From JAAFHI01 sp039793685 (GTDB lineage Bacteria > Acidobacteriota > Blastocatellia > Chloracidobacteriales > Chloracidobacteriaceae), in assembly GCA_039793685.1 (NCBI GenBank), contig JBDRAL010000086.1:258360-322359 (forward strand): a DNA stretch of 64,000 nt, in the 5' to 3' direction. Made by a program: the position numbers and the translations under genes. Shown in pieces: positions 25,188-32,685 of the stretch (position 1 is its first letter; each line of letters begins with the position of its first letter). A model generated the notes under the pieces. That model was given only the letters and a program-made list of their open reading frames with translations. It was not told where the DNA came from and made no database searches.

Positions 25188-25874
25188 TCAGAACACTTTC
25201 ATCACGTCTTCAAGCGGTTTTTTCCGGATGTCGGGCACTTTTGCTTCCTCCGCCGGATACCCGACCGGGATGAGCAGAAATGGCTTTTCGTTTTTCGGGC
25301 GTTCAAGGATTTCAGACAGGAATCGCATCGGATTCGGCGTGTGCGTTAGCGTCGCCAATCCCGCGAAATGCAGCGCGGCGAGCAGAAAACCGGTCGCGAT
25401 GCCGACCGATTCGTTCACGTAGTAATGCTTGACGTGCCGTTCCGGCCCGCCCGGTTCGGCGGCTGGTTCAAGGCCGTAATCAACCTTGAAGACGACGATG
25501 AGATAGGGGGCGATTTCAAGAAACGGCTTGTGGGCGTCGGTTCCGAGCGGCGCGAGGGCTTCGAGCCAGTCGTCGGGAAAGCGGTTTTCGTAGTTTTCAC
25601 GCTCCTCGGCTTCAGCGGCCTCGCGAATCCGGCGTTTGATGGCCGGATCGCGTACGACGACGAATCGCCACGGTTGCTGATTCGCGCCGGAAGGAGCGTG
25701 CGCGGCGGCGCGAATGCAGGTTTCGATGACGTCGAAGGGCACTGGCTCGTCGGAAAAGTCGCGGACGGTCCGGCGGCGGATCAACCGTTCGGCAAACGCC
25801 TCGGCATTGTCGACAAGCTGCTCGGGGGTCTGCTTTTCGAAGGAAAGGGGCAAAAAAGTATAGGTTTTGGCCAT
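25188..25874 (-). CDS. Nitroreductase-family FMN oxidoreductase
   Basis: The start at MAKTYTFLPLSFEKQTPEQL gives 228 residues. The N-terminal FMN-binding motif RRRTVRDFSDEPVPFDVIET and the segment AAAHAPSGANQQPWRFVVVR are diagnostic of this family. The insert YLIVVFKVDYGLEPAAEPGG and the closing region (NEKPFLLIPVGYPAEEAKVP) match the BluB/iodotyrosine-deiodinase-like branch more than NfsB. These enzymes reduce nitro groups or quinones, or act in special redox steps; the substrate is unknown here. No neighbour gives context. Confidence 0.88.
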   Translation of the reverse strand: MAKTYTFLPLSFEKQTPEQLVDNAEAFAERLIRRRTVRDFSDEPVPFDVIETCIRAAAHAPSGANQQPWRFVVVRDPAIKRRIREAAEAEERENYENRFPDDWLEALAPLGTDAHKPFLEIAPYLIVVFKVDYGLEPAAEPGGPERHVKHYYVNESVGIATGFLLAALHFAGLATLTHTPNPMRFLSEILERPKNEKPFLLIPVGYPAEEAKVPDIRKKPLEDVMKVF

Positions 25875-25961
25875 TGAAGGGGGTTTCAAATCCAAATTTG
25901 CGGGCAGTTTCCCCTACAATCCTCCAAAACCCGGAAAGAATTCCACTGCCCCCCTGCCGAA

Positions 25962-25993
25962 ACGGCAGCCTGACCGTAAGGGAGGGCTGTCTC
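25962..25993 (+). repeat. Interspersed near-palindromic repeat, copy 3
   Basis: ACGGCAGCCTGACCGTAAGG followed by GAGGGCTGTCTC matches copies 1 and 2. It lies about 120 bp upstream of the methyltransferase-like gene at 26112 and in the same orientation. The rest of the 25875-26111 spacer shows no gene. Confidence 0.75.
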
Positions 25994-26111
25994 CCATCCT
26001 CGCTCGCTTTTGAAAAGGGCGACAGCGCTTGAGTTCCACGGTTTTTCACGGGTATTGTGCTCGGTTTGTTGAATCCCGTGTCCCGGTGCGACAAGAAACG
26101 AGTGACCGGAA

Positions 26112-26705
26112 ATGCCGACCGAAACCGGGTCGTCCGCGACCGCCAGCCAACCGCCGAAAACGTTTCGGCACTATGCCCAGAAAATCCGCGTGCCCGCCGG
26201 GTTCGTCATCGCGGCGCTGTTTCTTTTTACCGCGCGGCCCAACCCGGTCTTCATCGCGTACGGCCTGTTGGTTGCCCTTGTCGGCGTCGGCCTTCGGGCG
26301 TGGGCGTCCGGTCATCTCCGCAAGGATCAGCAGCTTACGGTCCGCGGGCCGTACCGGATGACGCGCAATCCGCTCTACCTCGGAAGTTTTCTGATGGTCG
26401 CGGGTGCGGTCGCCGCCGGAGCGAATCTGTACCTTTCAATTGGCGTTCCGCTGCTTTATCTGGCGATTTATTGGCCTGTCATTCGTGCCGAGGAAGCGCA
26501 TTTGTACCGAATTTTCCCCGAGGACTACCCGGATTACGCCAAAGCGGTGCCGCTCATCCTGCCGAAACTCACGGCGCTCCCGGCCGCGCTTCGCGACGGG
26601 TTCGAAATGGCGCTGTATCGCCGTCACCGCGAGTACCGCGCGATGATCGGCGTTTTCGCGGTCTTCACGTTTCTCTATATAAAGATGGTGTGGTGGAAAT
26701 CATGA
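26112..26705 (+). CDS. Membrane methyltransferase of the isoprenylcysteine/PEMT-like family
   Basis: This 197-residue protein has about four membrane segments (for example PAGFVIAALFLFT, VFIAYGLLVALVGVGL, LYLSIGVPLLYLAIYW). The conserved signature GPYRMTRNPLYLGSF (about residues 79-93) and the later EEAHLYRIFPEDYPDYAKAV region are the SAM-binding and catalytic blocks of isoprenylcysteine carboxyl methyltransferase-like proteins. The natural substrate in bacteria is usually unknown; phospholipid or a small hydrophobic acid is possible. Its stop overlaps the Nudix gene's start by 4 bp (ATGA), so the two are translationally coupled. The upstream gap carries interspersed-repeat copy 3. Confidence 0.85.
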   Translation: MPTETGSSATASQPPKTFRHYAQKIRVPAGFVIAALFLFTARPNPVFIAYGLLVALVGVGLRAWASGHLRKDQQLTVRGPYRMTRNPLYLGSFLMVAGAVAAGANLYLSIGVPLLYLAIYWPVIRAEEAHLYRIFPEDYPDYAKAVPLILPKLTALPAALRDGFEMALYRRHREYRAMIGVFAVFTFLYIKMVWWKS

Positions 26706-27247
26706 GCGATTCGCAACCGGTGAAACTAATCGAGCAGACCTTTTTCCATCGGGGACGGGTTTTCGACACGTCGCACGACATCGTCGAACTTCCTTCCGGA
26801 ATCCGCATCGAACTCGACGTGATTCACCACAACGGCGGCGCGGCCGTGTTGCCGATGTTCGACAACGGCGACGTCCTGCTCGTGAAGCAATACCGCCACC
26901 CCTGCGGCGAGGAACTCCTGGAAATCCCCGCCGGGCGCCTCGAAGCTGGTGAGGACCCGGCGCTCGCCGCCGCCCGCGAACTTGAAGAAGAAACGGGCCA
27001 CCGCGCGGCGGAAATCCGTTTCGTCACGAAGTTTTACGCACTGCCGGGCTACAGCACGGAAATTTTGTACTGCTACGTCGCGACCGGTCTCACGCCGGGA
27101 AAGCAGGACCTCGATGACGACGAGGAAATCGCCACCATCCGTCTTCCGTTCGAAAAAGCCCTCGAATTCGTCAAAACCGGCGTCATCAAGGACGCCAAAT
27201 CCATGATGACGATTCTTCTGGCGCAGAACCTCCCTGATTTGAAGTAA
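26702..27247 (+). CDS. Nudix hydrolase, ADP-ribose pyrophosphatase type
   Basis: This 181-residue protein starts MSDSQPVKLIEQTFFHRG. The Nudix box GX5EX7REX2EEXGX is at residues 78-100 (GRLEAGEDPALAAARE, then LEEETGH). The N-terminal strand pattern (RVFDTSHDIVELPSG) and the segment VKQYRHPCGEELLEIPAG match the ADP-ribose/ADP-sugar pyrophosphatase branch, which cleaves ADP-ribose to AMP and ribose-5-phosphate with Mg2+. The ATG overlaps the stop of the methyltransferase gene by 4 bp. With the macro-domain protein at 2364 it is the second ADP-ribose-related enzyme in the window, though they are 24 kb apart. Confidence 0.9.
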   Translation: MSDSQPVKLIEQTFFHRGRVFDTSHDIVELPSGIRIELDVIHHNGGAAVLPMFDNGDVLLVKQYRHPCGEELLEIPAGRLEAGEDPALAAARELEEETGHRAAEIRFVTKFYALPGYSTEILYCYVATGLTPGKQDLDDDEEIATIRLPFEKALEFVKTGVIKDAKSMMTILLAQNLPDLK

Positions 27248-27381
27248 CCGGTCCAAAGGAATCGTTTCAACGGCTTTTTCTCCGGACGTGCCGACCTAAT
27301 GTTTGGCTTTTCTCGCAAACAATTTCGTGGGATGCCACGCCAGCCGGCTGTTTTTTCAGAAACTTCATTCGTAAATTCGGG

Positions 27382-27409
27382 TTGCCGCATTAGAATTCTC
27401 TCGTACAAT
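27382..27409 (+). promoter_or_regulatory. Possible sigma-70 promoter in the 27248-27618 spacer
   Basis: TTGCCG (27382-27387) and TACAAT (27404-27409) are separated by 16 bp. It lies about 210 bp before the DUF1800 start. The rest of this 371-bp spacer shows no gene; the ORFs in it have no family-like sequence. Confidence 0.3.
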
Positions 27410-27618
27410 CGTCACCAACCGCACAACACAAAATCAGACGGGCGAACTGAAGGACTGAATTCGGGAAAGCGATTGAAGTTTTCAAACTTTTTTTCGCGGC
27501 CCGAACTCTGAAGGTCCAAACCGCAGTTCAATTCCCAAACCCACGAACCCGTTTGTCGTTTTTCGCCGCGTGAGGCTTCCCCTACCCTCCCCGCGGGCCA
27601 CCGAGAGAGGATCGCGCT

Positions 27619-29355
27619 ATGTCCACCGCTTCGACGTTTTCGCGCCGTCGTCTGCTGTCCAATTTTTTCGGGTCGGAGAACCCACCCGCCGAGACTTCCG
27701 CCGAAGACAACAAGGCTCAGGAAGAAACCGTGGCGACGGCCACCGCCGGACCGAAGGCCACCGGATTCCCCGATCTCCCGCCGATTGAAGTCATTGCAAT
27801 GACCCGGATGGCCTATGGACCGCGGCCCGGCGACCTCGACCGGGTGCGCGTCATGGGTTTGACGGCCTATGTGGACGAACAACTGGCACCGAACGACAAC
27901 GACGATCCGGACGCGCTGACCCGACTGAACAACCAGGTGATGCGAATCAACTATTCGGCGGACCCGGACGGCGCCTATCCCGCGCTGGACGAATTGCGCC
28001 CGCTGAATACCCGGACACAGGGGCTGACCGACTTCTGGCCGCTCGGTTTGCAGGCCAACACCATCGCCTTTCAGGAACGGATACGCCCGCTGGAGGAAAT
28101 CCGCAATGAAACGTTTCTCCGCGCGGTGTACAGCAAATGGCAACTGCGCGAGGTGATGGTCGAATTCTGGCACGCCCACTTCAATGTGGACGCGCAGCGC
28201 GTGGACTCGCGCATCTACGCGACGTGGCCGCTTTACGACCGGATCATGCGGGCCAACTGGAACGGCAACTTCCGGGTGTTCCTTGAAGAAATCACCAAGA
28301 GCATCGCGATGATGTACTACCTGAATCTCGTCAGTAACCGGAACACCGGCCCGAACGAGAACTACGCGCGCGAGCTTCAGGAACTGCATACGCTGGGAGC
28401 GGAAAACTATTACACCGATCCAAACGCGGCCCGCTTCCCTCCCGGGACGACGGCCACGGGTTATACCGAAGCGGACGTGAAGGAAATCGCCAAGGCGCTG
28501 ACCGGGTGGTCGATTGAAAGCGGCCAGCGGGTCAATTCCTCCCTGACGCTTCCGAGTACCGGCCTTTTCCGCTTCGTCACCCAGTGGAACGACACCGGCG
28601 TCAGAAAAATCCTCAACCAGACGGTTCCCTCGCCGACCACCGATCCCATGTCGCAGGGCAAACGGGTGCTGGACCTGCTGGCCGGACACCCAAACGTGGC
28701 CAAATACGTCGTGACCAAGATGTGCCGCCGCCTGATTGGCGACAATCCTCCGACATCGGTCATCAAGAAGGCGGTCGCGGTCTGGCTTCAGAACGTCAAT
28801 GCCCCGGACCAGTTGAAAAAAGTCATTCGGGTCATCCTGTTGTCGCCCGAATTTGCCGCCACGTTCGGCCAGAAAACGAAACGGCCGTTCGAGTACACGG
28901 TTTCCTTCCTGCGGGCCACGGAAGCCAACCTTTCCAACACTGGTGGCGGTTACACTTACTACTCGCTGGTCGGCGAAGCCGGGCAACCCCTGTTCCTCTG
29001 GCCGTCGCCGAACGGCTACCCCGACGTCCAGGGATTCTGGCTCAACACCAACTCGCTCCGGGCCAGTTGGCGAAACGTCACGGCGGCGCTTGCCGGGTCC
29101 TACTCGACAGTCACGTTCGATCTGCGGTCGAAAATTCCTGCCAACGTGACGACTTCAAACCAGATCGTTGATTTCTTCATTAACCGGTTGCTTGGGAGAA
29201 CCGTCACTTCGGATATCCGGACCAATCTGGTGGATTACCTGAGAAACGGGGCCAGTGCGGATGCCGTCCCGCCGGGCACCACCGCCGAAGTCACGACCCG
29301 CATCAACCGCCTCGTGGGAAGAATCTGCGTTCTGCCCGATTTCTGGTGGCGATAA
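27619..29355 (+). CDS. DUF1800-domain protein with Tat-like N-terminus
   Basis: This 578-residue protein begins MSTASTFSRRRLLSNFFG, an RR-containing Tat-like signal although the hydrophobic stretch is weak. The rest is the DUF1800 fold: MTRMAYGPRPGDLDRVRVMG, FWHAHFNVDAQRVDSRIY, NYARELQELHTLG, VKEIAKALTGWSI and the C-terminal LFLWPSPNGYPDV. The GENY/NYARE and WHxHF motifs are typical. DUF1800 proteins occur beside DUF1501 proteins in many planctomycetes, acidobacteria and proteobacteria; their joint role is not settled. A DUF1501 gene follows after 51 bp. Confidence 0.92.
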   Translation: MSTASTFSRRRLLSNFFGSENPPAETSAEDNKAQEETVATATAGPKATGFPDLPPIEVIAMTRMAYGPRPGDLDRVRVMGLTAYVDEQLAPNDNDDPDALTRLNNQVMRINYSADPDGAYPALDELRPLNTRTQGLTDFWPLGLQANTIAFQERIRPLEEIRNETFLRAVYSKWQLREVMVEFWHAHFNVDAQRVDSRIYATWPLYDRIMRANWNGNFRVFLEEITKSIAMMYYLNLVSNRNTGPNENYARELQELHTLGAENYYTDPNAARFPPGTTATGYTEADVKEIAKALTGWSIESGQRVNSSLTLPSTGLFRFVTQWNDTGVRKILNQTVPSPTTDPMSQGKRVLDLLAGHPNVAKYVVTKMCRRLIGDNPPTSVIKKAVAVWLQNVNAPDQLKKVIRVILLSPEFAATFGQKTKRPFEYTVSFLRATEANLSNTGGGYTYYSLVGEAGQPLFLWPSPNGYPDVQGFWLNTNSLRASWRNVTAALAGSYSTVTFDLRSKIPANVTTSNQIVDFFINRLLGRTVTSDIRTNLVDYLRNGASADAVPPGTTAEVTTRINRLVGRICVLPDFWWR

Positions 29356-29406
29356 GTATTTGCCGGATTGCCCGAACGGATTACCGACGGGAAAAGGAGT
29401 AGAAAA

Positions 29407-30696
29407 ATGACGTTGTCGAGACGTGAGTTCGTCATCGGTTCGAGCCTGACCGCGGCCTATTTCGCGGGAATGGGAACCCAGATTTCAAGTGTCGCCTTCG
29501 GCCAGACCGCTCCCCAACGGGACATTCTGGTCGTCCTGTTCCTTCGCGGAGCGATGGATGGGCTGAACTTCTGTTCCCCGGTCAATGACCCCAACTACAT
29601 TGCGGCTCGTCCGAACCTGCGGATGCGCAGTGACGGCACGACGCCTGCCCTTCCGCTGGCGAACCCCATCGGGAACGGGGTCGATTTTCGGCTTCACCCG
29701 AGCGGTCAGCCACTGCTCGATCTGTATACCTCGACCAACCTGGCCATCGTCCATGCCTCGGGGCTGACGGTTCCCAACCGGAGCCATTTCGACGCGCAGG
29801 CACTGATGGAGGGCGGAAATCCGAACGCCCGGCAGCAGACCGGCTGGCTGACCCGGTATCTGACCACCATCGGCGGACAGTCCGGGGTCGTTCCCTCGAT
29901 GACCGCGTCGTCAAACCTGCCGGGTGCGTTGACGGGAAGTGGAAGTTCAATTGCGATACCGAGTCTTTCCGGATTTTCGCTGCCGGGAGATTCGACCATT
30001 TTCACGCCGATGCAGGCGTACTACACGGGCACGACGCCGCTGCACAGCGCCGGTACGACCGCCCTCAATGCCCTTCAGACAGTCAATGCCGCGCTCAATC
30101 GCCCACCGACCGGCGGGACCATCCCGACCTATGCCCCGGAAGGCGGAGCGGTGTATGCCCAGGCGGAATCCCAGTCGGGCACCCTCGGCAGCGCCCTCAT
30201 CACCATTGCCCGCATCATCAAGATGGAAGTCGGCCTTCAGGTTGCCACGCTCGATGTCGGGAACTGGGATACCCACAACAATCAGGGAACGACCACTGGT
30301 ACGTTTGCCAACAACGTGGATTCCCTCGCCCGCAATCTGATGGCTTTCCATAACGACATGGTCCGCTACCGGCAGAAAGTGACGCTCGTCGTGATGAGTG
30401 AATTCGGGCGGAGATTTACTGAAAACACGAGCGGCGGGACCGATCATGGTCGGGCCAACGTGATGCTGGTCCTTGGCGGGAACGTCAACGGTGGCCGAAT
30501 GTACGGGAACTGGCCCGGTCTTGCCGCCAATGTTCTCGACGGTGGCGACCTTGCCGTCACGACCGATTATCGGCAGGTCCTCGCGGAAATCATCATGCGG
30601 CGCGGCCTCAACCCGCAGCTCAATACGGTTTTCCCGCAACTTGGCGCATATCAACCACTCGGCGTCGTCAAGGGAACGGATCAGCCGGTCGTCTAA
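29407..30696 (+). CDS. DUF1501-domain protein, Tat-exported
   Basis: This 429-residue protein starts MTLSRREFVIGSSLTAAYFA, a clear Tat signal (SRREF). GGAG-like bases upstream and the signal place the start at 29407, not at the longer ORF. The family sequences RDILVVLFLRGAMDGLNFCS, VPNRSHFDAQALMEGG, MEVGLQVATLDVGNWDTHNN, VVMSEFGRRFTENTSGGTDH and NVMLVLGGNVNGGRMYGNWP match the DUF1501 (sulfatase-like) family. A metal-binding role resembling the alkaline phosphatase superfamily is likely. It is probably a periplasmic partner of the DUF1800 protein encoded upstream. Confidence 0.93.
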   Translation: MTLSRREFVIGSSLTAAYFAGMGTQISSVAFGQTAPQRDILVVLFLRGAMDGLNFCSPVNDPNYIAARPNLRMRSDGTTPALPLANPIGNGVDFRLHPSGQPLLDLYTSTNLAIVHASGLTVPNRSHFDAQALMEGGNPNARQQTGWLTRYLTTIGGQSGVVPSMTASSNLPGALTGSGSSIAIPSLSGFSLPGDSTIFTPMQAYYTGTTPLHSAGTTALNALQTVNAALNRPPTGGTIPTYAPEGGAVYAQAESQSGTLGSALITIARIIKMEVGLQVATLDVGNWDTHNNQGTTTGTFANNVDSLARNLMAFHNDMVRYRQKVTLVVMSEFGRRFTENTSGGTDHGRANVMLVLGGNVNGGRMYGNWPGLAANVLDGGDLAVTTDYRQVLAEIIMRRGLNPQLNTVFPQLGAYQPLGVVKGTDQPVV

Positions 30697-30716
30697 AAAA
30701 ACCCAACGGAAGTCAG

Positions 30717-30750
30717 GGACCCTTCGATTTTTTCGACGGGTCCTTTTTCT
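30717..30750 (+). terminator. Intrinsic terminator
   Basis: GGACCCTTCGA (30717-30727) pairs with TCGACGGGTCC (30733-30743) around a TTTTT loop and is followed by TTTTTCTTTT. It ends the DUF1800-DUF1501 unit. Confidence 0.9.
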
Positions 30751-30873
30751 TTTGCTTTTTTGGCATCGAAATTGCAAGAAAGGTGGTGTAAGCGCGATTT
30801 CGAACGGATTCGGACGCATAATCAGACGAAATCGGTTACCAACTACACGATATCGAACATGGAGGAGAAAACA

Positions 30874-31665
30874 ATGAACGCAACGAGAACATTCAAGACA
30901 CTGTGCCTGGTGCTTCTGGCGGTGGTTTTCCTGGGAACGTTCCCGGTCATGGGTCAGGATGACGCCAAGCGCGGCGGCTTCGGCCAGGGTCGCGGTCGCG
31001 GACAACTTTTCAGCCTGACGGAACGACTGGTTCGCCAGACCCGGTCAATGTCGGACCAGCTTTATCTTGATTACGAACGGGATGGCGGAAGCGACCGCCG
31101 TTTTGACGTCGACAATCTCTATCGCGCCCAGGGGCTGAGTTCGCAGGCCGAACTCTTCCAGAAGATGGTGCGTGATCGCCGATCGGAACGCGACCTTCGC
31201 CGCGCCGTCACCCTGATGACCGCCCAGACCGGGAACGGTGGCCAGTGGACGGAAATCCGTCAGACGCTGAACGAAATTTCCCAGAACCTCGCCAACTACA
31301 ACAACGGTGGTGGGAACGGCGGTGGCTACAATGGCGGTGGGAACGGGGGTGGCTACAACGGCGGTGGCTACCAGTCGGGCAATGTCCGCTGGTCAGGCCG
31401 GGTTGACGCCGATGTGTACGTCTACATTCAGGACAATTTCGCCCGGACGCAGGTGATGGCCGGTGCGCCGACCTACGGCGAGCAGTTTACCTTCTCGACG
31501 CCGCTTCCCCGCCGTGACCTGACGGTTTCGGTCGAACGGCTTCGCGGGCGCGGCCGGGTAGAAGTCATCCAGCAGCCTTCGCGCAACAACAACTACACGG
31601 CGATTGTCCGGATTCAGGATCGTGACAGCGGCTCGGGCGATTACGAGTTCCAGCTCAACTGGTAA
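30874..31665 (+). CDS. Secreted protein with Gly/Asn-rich linker, unknown function
   Basis: This 263-residue protein starts MNATRTFKTLCLVLLAVVFL after GGAGGAG, so the ATG at 30874 is preferred to the upstream one at 30760. The signal peptide ends MGQ. Residues ~45-145 are helical (SDQLYLDYERDGGSDRRFDV, then AELFQKMVRDRRSERDLRRA). A Gly/Asn/Tyr tandem stretch follows at about 148-170 (NNGGGNGGGYNGGGNGGGYN), then a C-terminal beta-rich domain of about 95 residues (VRWSGRVDADVYVYIQDNFA, ending GDYEFQLNW). The linker repeats arise from near-identical 12-27 bp DNA units, so length variation between strains is likely. Function unknown. Confidence 0.8.
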   Translation: MNATRTFKTLCLVLLAVVFLGTFPVMGQDDAKRGGFGQGRGRGQLFSLTERLVRQTRSMSDQLYLDYERDGGSDRRFDVDNLYRAQGLSSQAELFQKMVRDRRSERDLRRAVTLMTAQTGNGGQWTEIRQTLNEISQNLANYNNGGGNGGGYNGGGNGGGYNGGGYQSGNVRWSGRVDADVYVYIQDNFARTQVMAGAPTYGEQFTFSTPLPRRDLTVSVERLRGRGRVEVIQQPSRNNNYTAIVRIQDRDSGSGDYEFQLNW

Positions 31666-31672
31666 CCTTGAA

Positions 31673-31702
31673 GGGGGTCGGCTTGCGCCGGCCCCCTTTC
31701 TT
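31673..31702 (+). terminator. Intrinsic terminator
   Basis: GGGGGTCGGC (31673-31682) pairs with GCCGGCCCCC (31687-31696) with a TTGC loop, then TTTCTT. It ends the transcript of the gene at 30874-31665. Confidence 0.88.
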
Positions 31703-31830
31703 CAACCACCATATCTTGATGAAACCAAACCGGCTTGCGTAATATGCCGGGTTTCAACCGCGAATCGGCCGGAATATCCTCGCAAACCGGCCGGTTCGCC
31801 GATCCCTTTTCAGGAGTCTCACCAATTCTC

Positions 31831-32295
31831 ATGACGAAAAAAATCATTGCTTCGGCGACCGCCGCCGCTTTCCTGTTTGCCGGAGCGGCCTCCGGTTTCG
31901 CGCAACAAAACCCCCACTCGGAACACGCCGAGCATGCTGAAAAGAAAAAAGGGTCGGGCTGGAAGGAGCGCGACATCTTCCACGAAGTCATGGGCGGCAC
32001 CTTCCATCCGATGGAAGAAGGCGATTTCAAGCCGATTCGCGCCCGGGCGAAAGAAATGGCCGAGAAGGCCGAGAAGTGGGCCAAGTCCACGGCCCCGAAG
32101 GAATTCGATTCCCCCAAGATCAAGGAAACCCTGGAGAAGCTGGTCGCCGAATCGAAGGCCCTCGCCGACCGGGTCGCGGCCAATGCGGGAGACGAGGAAA
32201 TCAAGGGAAAACTGACGGCCCTGCACGACCGGTTTCATGAAATCGTCGGCCAGTGCAAGGAATCGGCTGACGCCCATAAAAAAGGCGACCATTAA
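31831..32295 (+). CDS. Secreted helical His-rich protein, cytochrome c'-like fold without heme motif
   Basis: This 154-residue protein has a signal peptide (MTKKIIASATAAAFLFAGAA, cleavage near GFA). The mature part begins with a His-rich stretch (NPHSEHAEHAEKKKG) and continues as long amphipathic helices (PIRARAKEMAEKAEKWAKST, then LVAESKALADRVAANAGDEE). The C-terminal helix LHDRFHEIVGQCKESADAHK resembles the end of cytochrome c'/c556, but CxxCH is replaced by CKESADAH, so covalent heme attachment is not expected. The His residues could bind metal. The start was chosen by the signal peptide; the ORF extends 32 codons upstream. Confidence 0.7.
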   Translation: MTKKIIASATAAAFLFAGAASGFAQQNPHSEHAEHAEKKKGSGWKERDIFHEVMGGTFHPMEEGDFKPIRARAKEMAEKAEKWAKSTAPKEFDSPKIKETLEKLVAESKALADRVAANAGDEEIKGKLTALHDRFHEIVGQCKESADAHKKGDH

Positions 32296-32685
32296 TTTCG
32301 AAGGTCCCGGAGGGAGCGTTGTCATAAGCGCGGATGATTCCAACGAAGGCCGCCATAAACGCTCCTTCGGGTCCGGCCTGCCCTGGTCGGGGCCGGAAAG
32401 GTCCTTTGAAATGCCGTCCGAACTTGACACATCGCGCAATTCAAAGGATTATGGACTCCCGTAATGCACATGTTGAGATTCCATTACCTCTCAACGGCGT
32501 CACTCGCGCCTCTTCCTGCTTTGCTTCGACGTTCGCTGACGGCTGGAGCCGTGGGAAACAGGTCTTTTCGTTTGTTCGCGCCATGAAACGCGAGCAATGA
32601 AGCCCGGTTTGGCCCCAAACGGATTACGCAGGTTACACGGGCGACAAAGCATCCATTAAGTTGAAGAAGGAGAGAAAATCACCCC
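32296..32685 (+). other. 390-bp spacer upstream of the radical SAM gene, structured but gene-free
   Basis: No convincing coding sequence is present. Just after the preceding stop, 32302-32319 (core GGAGGGAGCG) can pair with 32360-32376 (core CGCTCCTTC). At 32461-32495, GTAATG (32461-32466) can pair with CATTAC (32482-32487), and GTTGAG (32472-32477) with CTCAAC (32490-32495). The two helices cross, as in a pseudoknot. GAAGGAGAG lies before the ATG of the radical SAM gene. It may be a leader RNA. Confidence 0.4.

Noticed and set aside
26057..26701. Longer N-terminus for the Nudix protein
   Set aside because: It overlaps the methyltransferase gene and has no Nudix-family sequence; the ATGA overlap start at 26702 is natural.
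29947..31005. 352-residue antisense frame over the DUF1501 gene
   Set aside because: Overlaps a clear DUF1501 gene and a terminator; shadow.
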